Assembly (NCBI GenBank): GCA_028456385.1
Contig: JALNQF010000056.1
Coordinates: forward strand, 62,001-126,000
Source: Ophiosphaerella korrae
Lineage: Eukaryota; Ascomycota; Dothideomycetes; Pleosporales; Phaeosphaeriaceae
Direction: 5' to 3'
DNA: 64,000 nt
Position numbers and translations under genes: made by a program
The notes under the pieces: model-generated
Seen by the model: the letters and a program-made list of their open reading frames with translations, nothing else
Databases searched by the model: none
Told to the model about the DNA's origin: nothing
Part shown: positions 38,996 to 49,394 of the stretch, one piece after another
How positions within the stretch are numbered: position 1 is the stretch's first letter
How the letters are laid out: the number at the start of each line of letters is the position of its first letter

Positions 38996-41900
38996 TCAAG
39001 CGGCTATGGTCACTTCCCGCTGTTCTTGAAGCTGCGACACCATTTCTGTGAGTTGTTCAACTTGACTTGTGAGCTTCAGTACCAACGTCTTGAGCTGGGT
39101 ATCGGGGTCAGTTGGATCCACTCTAGCGTGAGGCCGATTTGTTTGTTGCGGTCTCCCTGGCGATTTCGGTGTTGTTTGTGAGTCTGCCAACAGTAAGTGT
39201 GGCGTGTTGATCGCTAGTCGGGGAGCTTTTTTCGACGGCAATGGCGTTTGGGGTCCACTGAACGACGTCACGTTGGAGTCGCGCTTGCGGGAATCGGCGA
39301 GTTGCTCGTAAATCCAGATGGCTGCAACCACAGGAGAATGTGAGGCTTTGAGCAAGACAATGCGGGCGCTCCTTAGTCGCTCAGATGGAAAGATGAGCCG
39401 AAAAGGTCTAATGCAAAGCGGAATGAGGTTCTGGACGTCAATCAGCCTTGCAGTTTCAACCGCAACAGTTAGTGTGGTCTCGGATCAAGCCATCGTGTGT
39501 TCAGCATATCAACTTTGCAACAATCTCGGCGTGCAGAAAGCCCCAGCGGCAGAGTTAGGCTAAACAACCGTGCTGTTACAAGGCACTAGCCAGGAACTTC
39601 GCCAGCATGAAGACGATCCGCTTGAAGAAACACCATGATCCAGCGGTTGGTTCTGGAATCTCTCCTGCCATTATCCACAAAGGCTATGCTGGCCGGCCGA
39701 CTCGGATGACCGGCGCTTAATGCACTTGTTTCAATGGCCCGAAAATAGAAATGAAAGTCGATCACACTTACCAGAGGAGGAAGGAAATAAGTCATTCGAT
39801 TCGAGGACGATGCTTCAAGCACATAAACCGAATATCTTCACAAATGCTATGGTCAATGACAGAATCACACGTCTTGCGAATGGAGTGCGCTTACATAAAC
39901 AAATATTCGTCACGTGCATGGTCGAGAATCTGCGAACATCAGCACAATCTAGGCTGGCTGAACATGAAATGGTCTGATGTTCGCAACGGAGAGTTCGAAA
40001 CGTAACGAGTGTTTGCGAATACGTGGTCATTGCTGAACAACCGGGTCTGTGGAGTTGGTCGCGTCACAAATTCTCCACAGTAAGAATCGGAGAGAAGTTG
40101 CGGCGAACATGCAATGTGATGACCTGCACGGGTTCCATGGAAATGAGGCAGTGTTGGTTCTTTGGCCCGTTGACTCGTTGTGCTTGGCATGCATGCCTTG
40201 TGTTGGGGAGAAACGATGAGAGCCAATGGATTCGCTCTAACATTCACGCACCTTGCTGAGGGAATTACTCAATAGCGAGATCAAGCTGGTGATGAGCAGG
40301 ATATTCGTCAAGCTAACAAACAACAACATTACCGGAGGACCGAAGAAGGGAGAGATCTCTTTGGCTATATCTACGAAGTGCGTAAGCTGCATTCAATGGA
40401 ATAATAGAGCCGCTTGTTTTTGGGTGTAGAATTTCCTTACCGAAACCAAGATAGCTGGAACCGAAGAAGACCTTGATTAAAATCCAGCTCTATAATATAT
40501 CTGTTAGCGTCAGCCACAGCGATGTTCCTAGCGTAACTGACCATTTCTGTTGGTTTGAATTGGTCACGGGCTAACAACACGAATGTAGTGAGGAATCCTG
40601 GGGAGATGTGCTGTTAGTCAAAGTCGATTTCACCATCGAGTCGATAGATCATACCAAGATAGACTAACACGAGGCAATGAAGTCAGTATATAGCTCATAC
40701 TCAAGTTTGGCGCCGTGCTTACGAATGATTACCAGGGACAAGAACTTGACGAAATCCTTAGTCTACTTTGGGTCAGTCTCATTCGATCCTCTACTTAGAA
40801 AGACGAACCATTTCCTTTAAGCATGGTATCTGTATTTCAAGTCAGCTCTAAACCGACCCATACGGAGTTTGAGGGTTGAAGAACGTGTTGTTTCACCAGA
40901 TTCATCGAGGTACATGCCCCATCGTGTGAAAGAGGCTCTCGAGTAATTTCAAGCCGGCCAACTTACCAAAGTGCCAAAGTACCGATTCAAACTCAGCAAC
41001 GAAAAGATGCGTGGCACTAAGAAGAGCGCTTCTAAGCCAAGCACATCATAACTCAGATCAATGGTGTCCTTGTTCTCGGATGAGAGTCCAACAATTCTCA
41101 AAATACAGAAAGCCATACCCACAACAACGATGCTTATGTCCCAGGTCCACCAGAAGTCGGAGGCATAAAAGCTTGTCTGTCCAGCGTCAATCCAATCAGC
41201 AAATTCATCGTATGCGAAGCTAGCTATCCAAACATAAAGCAAGATCTCTGCAGTCGTTACTCTCTGGAAATCTCGGTGTATGAGTACTACGTAGTACAAG
41301 ACCAGAAACACAGCAAAGAAGAGTGTCTCAAAGACCTTCAAGTATAAGGGCACGCGTAGGCGACAGAAGACATCAGTCTTTCGTCGATTATACTTCCTTG
41401 GCTTTTTCACTGAAGAAATGCTAAGAGTCTCCCAGAAGACAATATCGCCACGCCAGAGACCGTTAATGATCTTTTGAATTGGGCGTTGGCTGAGGAATTT
41501 CTTGGCCCCAGAAACAGCAGCAATCTCTAGCGCACTGAGGTTTTTACACTGGGACGTCAATGAAGCAAAGCGTGCATTGGTGATCAGTTCGCGATCGTGA
41601 CCAAAGTAGTCATTCGCAGTATCGTTTAAGAGAGGGCTGTGTTCGGTCGCTGGATTGGCACTAGCCCCGTTTGAATGATGGGTACTAGGTCCCTGTTCGA
41701 CATTGCTGCCGCTGGTCGGAGAGGAGGCGGGTGGCAATTCGAGTAAGAGAAAGTCGATGATGTCCCTATCTGCCAAAGTGCTGAGGAACTGCCAAGCGAC
41801 GTATTCACATGCGTACCCTCGCGCATCATTGATGCCCGGTTCGTCACTGGCCTCCTCTAGTGCAGAGAAGTGGCCTTTTAAAGCTCTGGAAGTAATCAGC

Positions 41901-42235
41901 ATTACTACGTGGTTGTTGGAGGGTGTAAGGCTAGGTTTGGTCGTACAACAGGGCTGAGACGAGCGCAGGGTGGTGCACTCGGTTCGAGAGGTAGGCAATC
42001 AGTGGTTGCAGAGCGCGTCCTTGCTGGCTTCTGCGGAAGTCATCGAAGGTGTGGGGAAAGGTTATATTATGTTCAAAGTATCTGTTTCTTACGTCAGAAG
42101 GCTGCATGGTTGCTGTGAGATTTAGGGCACCTGCTGGCTCAACTTGTCTACTAGATCGCCAAAATCCTCCCGACCATCTACTTTGGGCACATCATCATCA
42201 TCCAAGGGCCATCGGGGAGTCGATGGCAATGACAT
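38996..42235 (-). CDS. yvc1: Vacuolar TRP-type cation channel (TRPY/Yvc1 family), 11 exons
   Basis: Calcium-release channel of the vacuole membrane. Exons by hand: 42235-41947, 41885-40967, 40829-40809, 40762-40723, 40663-40655, 40597-40542, 40489-40441, 40370-40252, 39929-39895, 39835-39772, 39430-38996. Landmarks: ARGYACEYVAWQFL; S-segments VFETLFFAVFLVLYYVV and DFWWTWDISIVVVGMAFCI; DVLGLEALFLVPRIFSLLSL; pore region SWILIKVFFGSSYLGFD; LFVSLTNILLITSLISLLS; then YSVYVLEASSSNRMTYFLPP and a C-terminal coiled coil. Exon 5 is 9 nt. Introns 8 and 10 are 322 and 341 bp. From the ATG at 42235 (MSLPSTPRWPLDDDD) the frame breaks at about 42124, where one base seems missing in CCC-TAAATC. An ATG at 42107 (MQPSDVRNRYFEH) opens an unbroken 635-aa frame; with the base restored the protein would be 678 aa. 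Confidence 0.85.
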
Positions 42236-42440
42236 TGTCGTGAATATCTAACGACACGCATAGTTGTCTCTACAAACCAACATCATTGGGAATCTTGGAG
42301 TGGACGTCGCGCCAGCCTCGGAAGCGCGCGTCATAGCTTCCTTGGCAGTCATCGTTCCTTCTCGACCCAGTTTATCACTCATGCCATGTTCGTCCTCAAA
42401 GTGGCTCAACTACTCATCTTAGGATATCGGCCTGACTACC
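42236..42440. promoter_or_regulatory. Short divergent promoter
   Basis: 205 bp between the first TRPY ATG and the ATG of the acidic hypothetical protein. Unusually short for this window, so the two genes probably share control elements. No TATA box identified. Confidence 0.4.
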
Positions 42441-43919
42441 ATGACCGATGACGCTGATTTCTGCAAGGGCCGTCTTCGTCTCACGGCATTCCTTCGCTTT
42501 GTGGAGAACGGCATACCATCGCGTCCCTCACGATTCAAACAACGCGTGCCCCTCGCCCAAAGCCCACCTTATGAGCTAATAGCGCGCAAACCTTCGAATA
42601 CCAAAGACACAACTGAGATTCTAAAGGTCTCGCAAAGTGGGCCAGACCTCAGTGGTAGTGAAGTGGCACAACCAGCAGGCCAAGCAGGAGCAGGTTCCAG
42701 GCATAATAACTCACGTTCGCTGACATCGACCGACCATCCACCGAGCTTTACTGACCATGATATGAATATTTGCAACGATGGGATGAGTGTTTTTGAAAAG
42801 CAGACAATTGCCAAAGCCTCCAAATCAAGTCACAAGAACAACGGGGCTGTACAACCTCTACTGACTAATGGATCACATGTATCATCCGATCGAGTTCCTA
42901 TCACTCGGAGGAAAGGGCTCCCTGTCAATCAGCTGGCTTTACTGCGGACGACCTCATCGATTTACCTTCCAGAGCCGTGTGTACGAAGCGTCTCGGCTAT
43001 GGTCTTGTTTTCTGCCTGCAAGCTGATTCGAGTATAGAATGTTGGCTATATTCCTACAATTTCAATCACAGAGATTGACCCCATTGAAGACAGCCAATTT
43101 ACTTCTTGCGGTAAGAGACGCCTTCCGGTATGCGTCATTTCTTTTGTATCAAATACAAACGCTGAAGGTCCGCAGTGCTCCAACGTCCAGGAGTCGGCTG
43201 TAACCTTCAGTAGAGGCAATCTCTGCCCGGTTAAGCAATTAACAAGCTCATCTCCCATCGCCCCAACAATTGCACTCCGGAAAAAGAATAATCATCGTCC
43301 GTGTAAAGGTCTGGGGTTTGCAGCCGACGGGTTTGTAGGTAACGAGCTCCATATTGTCTCTACTGGGAAGCCACGGCGACGAGTGAAAATCGCTTTACCG
43401 GAATCTAGATCTCATACCATGATGGCAGAGCTCACATTAGCTACTGGTTTACTTCCTCCGCCTATCACTCATCACGATGGACTTTTGACTACCTCGCAAT
43501 CCACGACTATAAATTTTCGGACCTCTTCAAACTGGAGCACTGACGCTGACGGCTTGGAGGATCCTGCACGAACCATATCGGCTCGAGGACAGAGTATAGT
43601 AGATGACCTTCAGCATCAGCGGTATCAGACGAATAGACGCGAGAGTATGATCTATAAACAGCTGTCCAGCATAACAGCCCCTACTCGAGCTGAATCCGAG
43701 AGTGAAGAAGAAGAAGAAGAAGAAGAAGAAGAAGCAGTCACAGACGAATGCTACCTGATCGAAGATGAGGAGGACAGTCATATGCATCCTATGGAAGAAG
43801 TCGATTATTTTGAAAGTCCTAAGCTCTTAATCCGCATGTCAAGTCTCAGTCAAAGTCATTGCTATTTTGGGGATGCAATGGTCCACTTAGACACGGTGAC
43901 AGAAAGAGAGCGTCAATAA
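42441..43919 (+). CDS. Acidic hypothetical protein, one long frame interrupted by a single TAG
   Basis: A single reading frame runs 493 codons from ATG at 42441 to TAA at 43919 with one stop, TAG, at 43035-43037. The halves belong together: the frame is the same on both sides and stays open for about 290 codons after the TAG, including KNNHRPCKGLGFAADGFVG and NELHIVSTGKPRRRVKIAL. There is a run of ten Glu codons at about 43704-43733, followed by an acidic C-terminus (YLIEDEEDSHMHPMEEVDYF). No domain or signal peptide recognised. I found no intron that removes the TAG while keeping the frame. CAG to TAG (Gln) is the simplest origin, giving a 198-aa truncated product. Confidence 0.5.
43704..43733 (+). 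repeat. (GAA)10 microsatellite coding for poly-Glu
   Basis: Ten GAA triplets in frame within the acidic hypothetical protein. A length-variable site is expected. Confidence 0.9.
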
Positions 43920-44648
43920 CAAGTTATAGTCACGGTATAACGCGAAAGCCTAAAAGTCAATACCCACCCCACAATGCCTCACATGTTCACCAGAACTGTA
44001 ACAATAGGTTTTGCATTGCCACATCCTAATCCTAAGCTTGAGATTGCACATAGTTATAGTCGGCGATATGAAATGTTTTATTCTCACGGTATGGATCCTA
44101 TTCATGGTTCCCTTGAACTATCTTGGCCTTACCTCTCCTCTTCAACGCATGGCTAAAGACGTTATCCTCGGTACATTTGTATGCCAATGCTGCTGCTGTA
44201 CAAGCTGGGAGGACATGCTGTCTAATCAGCAGCATTTAGTATATCAATTGACGTAACTAATCTAATTCAAGCTCGCCCTCAATAGTTCTGTTTCCTCTCC
44301 TGCTCCAACACTAGCGTGACAATCTGAGGCTATTTTGGTGTAGCGCAAACTCGGCTGTCGCAGATCAGAGTCCACCAACATCAAACATCACTCGTCAAAC
44401 CGTATAGCCCCTCTGGGAGCACGGAACCGAGCCCCGGAAACTGGAACATGTCTGACCAGTATAGCCTTGATGGTCTTTGATACCTTAATCATGAGGGGCC
44501 GGTTGCTATGTTGTTGACTTATGAAGTTGCTCCACAAGCAACACACGTATTTCTAGCATCGTACTATTTAAGCACTGCCTACATTCCACATTCCATTCCA
44601 TTCACGGCGCTTAAGAAGAGGTATTGAAGATATCTGCGCTTTGGGAAC
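43920..44648. other. Intergenic region
   Basis: About 730 bp, no gene or repeat recognised. It carries the promoter of the DUF3112 gene. Confidence 0.4.
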
Positions 44649-46188
44649 ATGGTATCCCAGGCTGGAATGCCTCCGATGGTAAGACTATTAATCCAACAGA
44701 GAATCTCTGTGCAAAACATTTTTAACAATCCATAGGCATTCTCCAGAGACCCTCCTTATCAGCCGGCAGTATGGCTACTTGGCGGACCACCAGTCAAACG
44801 TATTGATATCCCCGCCCAAACAGTCTTCATGGTTCTCTTCGTCATCGGGGGCGTTGTGCATATGAAGATTTTTCGAGGAAATATGGCCAGAGGACATAAG
44901 TTCTTACCTAATTTGCTCATCTTTCGTAAGAGAGAGCCCACAACTCCATTTCCGACATAAATTCTGATATCTAGTCCAAGTCTTCTGCATGTCACGCATA
45001 GCAACGTCTGTTGTCCGGATTGTATCAATATCACAACCGCGAAACGTACGACTGGCTCTTGCTACCCAGATCTTTCTTGCAGCGGGCGTGCTCATCATAT
45101 TCGTTATTAACATTATATTTGCAATGCGGATTGTTAGATCAACCCACCGATCTTTTGGTTGGCATCCTGCATTCGGTATTGTGTTTAACATTCTATTTGT
45201 AACCATTGCCTCCACCTTGATCATTCTTATCGCTGCGGCAGTTCAAAGTTCATACACCCTTGATCCTCGGACTCGGGCTCTAGGTCGTACACTCCAGCAA
45301 TACGGCTCGACCGTTCTTGCCATTGTGGCCACATTTCCATTACCAATGATGGCATTTACCCTTTTGATTCCATACTCACCTCTCAACGAATTTGGGACGG
45401 GCCGTCTACGTACCAAAGTCATTGCGTTGCTAGTCAGCACCATCCTGCTTTCTATAGGAGCCTGGTACCGATGTGGTATTGCACGGCAAACACCTGTTCC
45501 ACGCACACAAGCATTACCGGGCTACTTGGGTAAAGGTCCCTTTTACATACTGAATTTTTTATTCGAGTTCCAAACCGTCATGATGTATGCCATCCTGCGC
45601 GTTGATCAGCGGTACCATATACCGAATGGCGCCCAAGGACCAGGCTCATACTCAAGGCCTGCACAACTTAGCGAAATGGAAATGCGAGACTCGCGACCAA
45701 CTTCAGCTGATGAGTTGGGCTCTAGGTCTAGCAAGAGCGTGGGCGACGGCATGAGTGTTAAATCCATCGCCAAAAGCGACGTCGAAAAAGGATGGCCACT
45801 GCCAGCCACCCCACAGCCTGTTCGACAAAATCAATCAAACTCATCACGACCCCAATCTCAACGAAGATCTCTTCTTCAACAAGTCCTTGCCCAGAAGCGG
45901 CTATGGCGCACTTCCGAAGAAAGCCGAGTGATTCGGCGCCTCGGTGGCCCATGGATACAGTCACCTAGTCCCACAGATTCTACATTTGATGGAACAGAGA
46001 CCTCGCCAACTCATTCAACATTCAGGGGACGAACGGGTATAAGCGAGGGGACGGGATTGAGCGTGATAGTAGCACCGAGTATCAGAAACCCTTTACATGA
46101 AGACTGGAGCCCAGAAATCGATTGGGAGCTGGCCAGCCCCAGGAGGTTTTTAAGTTTTAAAAAGAAGAGCATGTCGATCTCCAAGTAA
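44649..46188 (+). CDS. Seven-helix membrane protein, DUF3112 family
   Basis: Exons 44649-44678, 44736-44925 and 44981-46188 (introns 57 and 55 bp), 475 aa. The N-terminal about 250 residues carry about seven hydrophobic segments, including TVFMVLFVIGGVVHM, LATQIFLAAGVLIIFVINII, IVFNILFVTIASTLIILIAA, STVLAIVATFPLPMMAFTLL, and KVIALLVSTILLSIGAW. Motifs shared with DUF3112 proteins: FGTGRLRTK, ILNFLFEFQTVMMYAILRVD, and QRYHIPNGAQGPGSYS. The C-terminal about 220 residues are a Ser/Arg-rich cytoplasmic tail. Exon 1 is only 30 nt, ending MPPM, then AFSRDPPYQP. Function of the family is not known; it is restricted to fungi as far as I know. Confidence 0.82.
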
Positions 46189-46968
46189 TCCAAGCTCATC
46201 TTCTCGTAACTATCGATATTTACAAGTGGGCTAAACATGCGATTACATACATGGGTTGATTTCTGATGGGTCCGAAAAAAGTTTATTATCCGTCCACTAT
46301 TTCTGGTACATTACATATATATAATTGATTTCAAATATTCAACTGAAAGAAGTATGACAACTGGTTCGATTGGGACAGAAAATTCCATTGAGCGACGCTA
46401 TCATGCGCGTCCACCCCAGTGCCAGGCTACAACGTCGCAGGCCGTATCGTTACAATTTTTGGCTTCTAATTGTATCGGCTCTCCTCTCGGGATATCCCCA
46501 AGATCATTTCAGGTTCGAAACATCCGAAAATCGAAGCAGTTTTGTTGTGAGTTTAGCGCGGCCGTCATGTTTCAAACACACGATAGTGCCTCCACTATTG
46601 AACTGATCCGACCTAAATGTTTCATGAGGGTCTAAGCACCAGCAAGTTGAGAAGAGTAGTTGATGAAATACGAGGACTGGGTTATTCCGTTCTGTTCGAC
46701 CTTTGATTTATGGGCAGCCGACGATTCGCGATGCTGCGACAGACAAGAACCATAGATCGAGGGTATATGGCCCTTTTAGTTGTTTCTTAGGTAACCTATA
46801 ATTGAACTATACTACATTTTCATGGTATAACGAGGGTATCACATCTTAAAAGCTAGGTTGACGCCGTCATGCTGATCGTTATTCATTGGTATACGATATG
46901 CCGTCTTTGACGGTGCTTCATAATTCATCTCGCGCCGAAAAACCTTCGCTACCAATCGTATCCTGTAG
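46189..46968. other. Convergent intergenic region
   Basis: About 780 AT-rich bases between the 3' ends of the DUF3112 gene and the glucoamylase gene. Nothing recognised. Confidence 0.45.
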
Positions 46969-48618
46969 TCACCCATGTAAAGCTAGTTTCCTCGCTCGTA
47001 CGGCATCCAAAAATGCACCGTAACTCCATGTCAAGTCTCTGGCCCCACGCATGTATCCAGTGACACGATCGAATTGCTCGCTCATGCTTCCCTCAGTGTC
47101 AACATGTCTTTTGATGACTTCGAGGAAGCTATCCCCAACGGTCTTGAATCTTTCTAATGTGAATTGGTATACAGCGTCGTTAGGCCCAAAAGTTCCAGCT
47201 TCAACGCTGAGACTTGATGTTGTGAGAAGGGATCGATAAAATGGTAGGGTGAGGGCAGTTACGGTAAGGTTTGAGGTGATCGAAATACGCGACGCAGTCC
47301 GATACAAGATTTCCGCAGCAGAAGAGGTACAGAGGAACCATGGGTTTCCTCCACTTGTGTGAGAGGTACCATAACCGTCATATATGTCTTCAGGATAACG
47401 ACCAATTCCTGTTCCCTGAAACATGTAATCTTCTGGATTACTATCTCGGTCCTCGGGAGAATTGTTGTTTATCGGAAAGCGGTGGTGTTGGTCACGTGTT
47501 AGTGTGAAAAGGGAGACGAGGATCTCATCAGACCATGGCGGGTATACGGCTTTCCTTGAGGAATAGTTGGACGGTAGTGCGTGAAGAGAGCCGAGAAGCA
47601 ACCCACAATCTAATCCACTTCGCTTGCTCCAGAGAGTCTCGACTAAATGGCCTTTTTTTGCGTTCCAGAACTTAGGTAAGAGGTTTTCAACATATTGCGC
47701 TTGTTCGTCGTACCAATCTGCCGCTCCGTGGTCGCCGAACAATCTTGCGAACTCGCTGCCCTCTCGCAAGCTCCTTGCACTAATCATGAAATTGAAGAAA
47801 TGCGATCCTTCAACTTCTTCCCATAGATCAAAGCTGGATTCATTCCAATAATGGCTGACATATTCCAAGTCGGCTTTGATTACACTATTTGGTGGCATAG
47901 ACGCGCGATAGAACGGATCGAAGAAATAGGCACCATGAGCTGAAGACCAAAGAGAGGGATGTGAAGCGTTGTACTCTCGTAGATAGTGCATGAGCGTCAA
48001 GGATCGTAACGCAGGTCCGTCACGTTGAGGTCGGCCCCACGACTCTGTGAAAGGCTTGCCATCTACCCGAAACTTTGGCTCACCGAGGCCTGACAGGTCA
48101 TCAAAACCTCCTGATGGGGTTGAGGCATGCTGTATGTCGGCTTGAAGCGAGCCATATGCCTCAAGGATGGTGGACAGTCTAGACGAGAGCGAAGAAGACG
48201 GGTCGTCGGCGAAAAGGTGTACGAGGGTTCCCATAGTGATTGCAGCATCTCGAACCCCTGCATATTCATGTTAGTAAGTATTTGTGAATGATTTGGTTGC
48301 CCCTGTTCAAACTGGTCACATACACTGATACCAATAGTCTGGACTTTCCGTGCTCGGACTGGCCACCACGGTACCAGCAACCACTCCTTTACCCTCAACG
48401 TTCCTACCTCCGGGTGCAATATTTGCTAGCAATCTGTCCAAGGCTATCTGCTCCTCTCGTTCTATCCAGGCATCTAGTGTATTGTAGGTGTCTTGAAGTG
48501 GCTGTTGTTGCTGTGCGTGACCGACACTTAGGAAATGGTTCACTCGAGGAAGCGGTGGTATGGAAAGCGCTGTAGCACCGAAGATAACGCATGTAAGACC
48601 GATAGACCGTATGAGCAT
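46969..48618 (-). CDS. Glucoamylase, glycoside hydrolase family 15, secreted, no starch-binding domain
   Basis: Releases glucose from non-reducing ends of starch-like glucans. Exons 48618-48324 and 48257-46969, 66-bp intron, 527 aa. Signal peptide MLIRSIGLTCVIFGATALS. The splice joins SPDYWYQ to WVRDAAITMGTL, the family signature. Catalytic acid in DLWEEVEGSHFFNF, catalytic base in SMSEQFDRVTGYMRGARDLT; also GEPKFRVDGKPFTESWGRPQ and DGPALRSLTLMHYL. No CBM20 starch-binding module follows; the protein ends soon after the catalytic domain, as in sporulation-type yeast and some fungal glucoamylases. Start chosen for the signal peptide; the frame is open further upstream. Confidence 0.93.
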
Positions 48619-48951
48619 CCTAGGATGTTTGCGGGATAACACTGTTACGGAAGAGGGAGTAGCGAAGAGGTATAGAAGGTAAGAAAACAAAAGTTGCTTC
48701 AATCTAGGTGTTTGGAGGGTGAGTACATAGTATTGCTCCTCCCACATCCGGTTCCATGGCGGTCCTGCAACCGAAGCATAGTGTCGGTCGTGACTAGTCC
48801 ATGTGCCAACGCCACGTTTTGTTAGCGAGTGGGAATTCAACGGGTGGTGGGATTAAAACGTGTCAGCGAGTCGGAGATCAAGGAAGTGATCATAGTCGCG
48901 TGCGTGTGACAACCAAAAACGCGCCAGCATGTCACACGAACGCCTGGGGTA

Positions 48952-49095
48952 TTTACATACAGTGCCGTCGCACGGCGGATCTCATCCCTGTCAAAGTTTG
49001 ACGAATTACGGCTCTAGATCACACTGGCTATTATGCTCTGATTCGCCAAACTTTGATAGGGATGCGCTCTGCCATGCGAAGGCACTGTATGTAAG
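48952..49095. mobile_element. MITE with about 55-bp terminal inverted repeats and TA flanks
   Basis: A 144-bp palindromic element in the glucoamylase upstream region. The left arm reads TTTACATACAGTGCCGTCGC; the right arm on the other strand reads CTTACATACAGTGCCTTCGC. They stay alignable for about 55 bp (both contain CATCCCT.TCAAAGTTTG.CGAAT). Flanked by TA at 48950-48951 and 49096-49097. A shorter reading with TA inside the arm (CAGTGCC ends, 48960-49087) is also possible. Non-coding; Tc1/mariner-type mobilisation is inferred from the TA and the CAGTG ends. Confidence 0.8.
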
Positions 49096-49394
49096 TAGGA
49101 CTGCCTCGGCTACATTTAGAGGACGTGCTAGCGTTGTTGTGATGGCGAATAGTAACGCGGGGTTGTTTTTGTTCGGTGCTCAACCCCACAGTGGAGGCTA
49201 CATCGCAATGGTTTGAAGTTGAGGAATTTGCTTTGGCTTTCAAAATAAGGCTAAGGGAGATTAATAGCTATGAGCCATGAGATGAATCAACCAACTTCTT
49301 TCTTTTGAGTGGGGAGAAGCTGGGAAATCAAGTTTAGCTTGACTTTGCGGCCTCCGCGGCGATAATCGTTGCTATGCGTGCTATTGACCCTCGT

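Noticed and set aside
38996..39355. Apparent independent 119-aa coiled-coil protein
   Set aside because: It is in frame with the stretch upstream that reads NLIPLCIRPFRLIFPSERLR and forms the last exon of the TRPY channel. There is no ATG at its start.
39431..40251. The two long TRPY introns as copies of one introner-like element
   Set aside because: By eye they share no sequence beyond splice signals.
43032..43071. Intron GTATAG...CACAG removing the TAG of the acidic protein
   Set aside because: 40 bp is short and would shift the frame; other donors tried also break the frame or recreate a stop.
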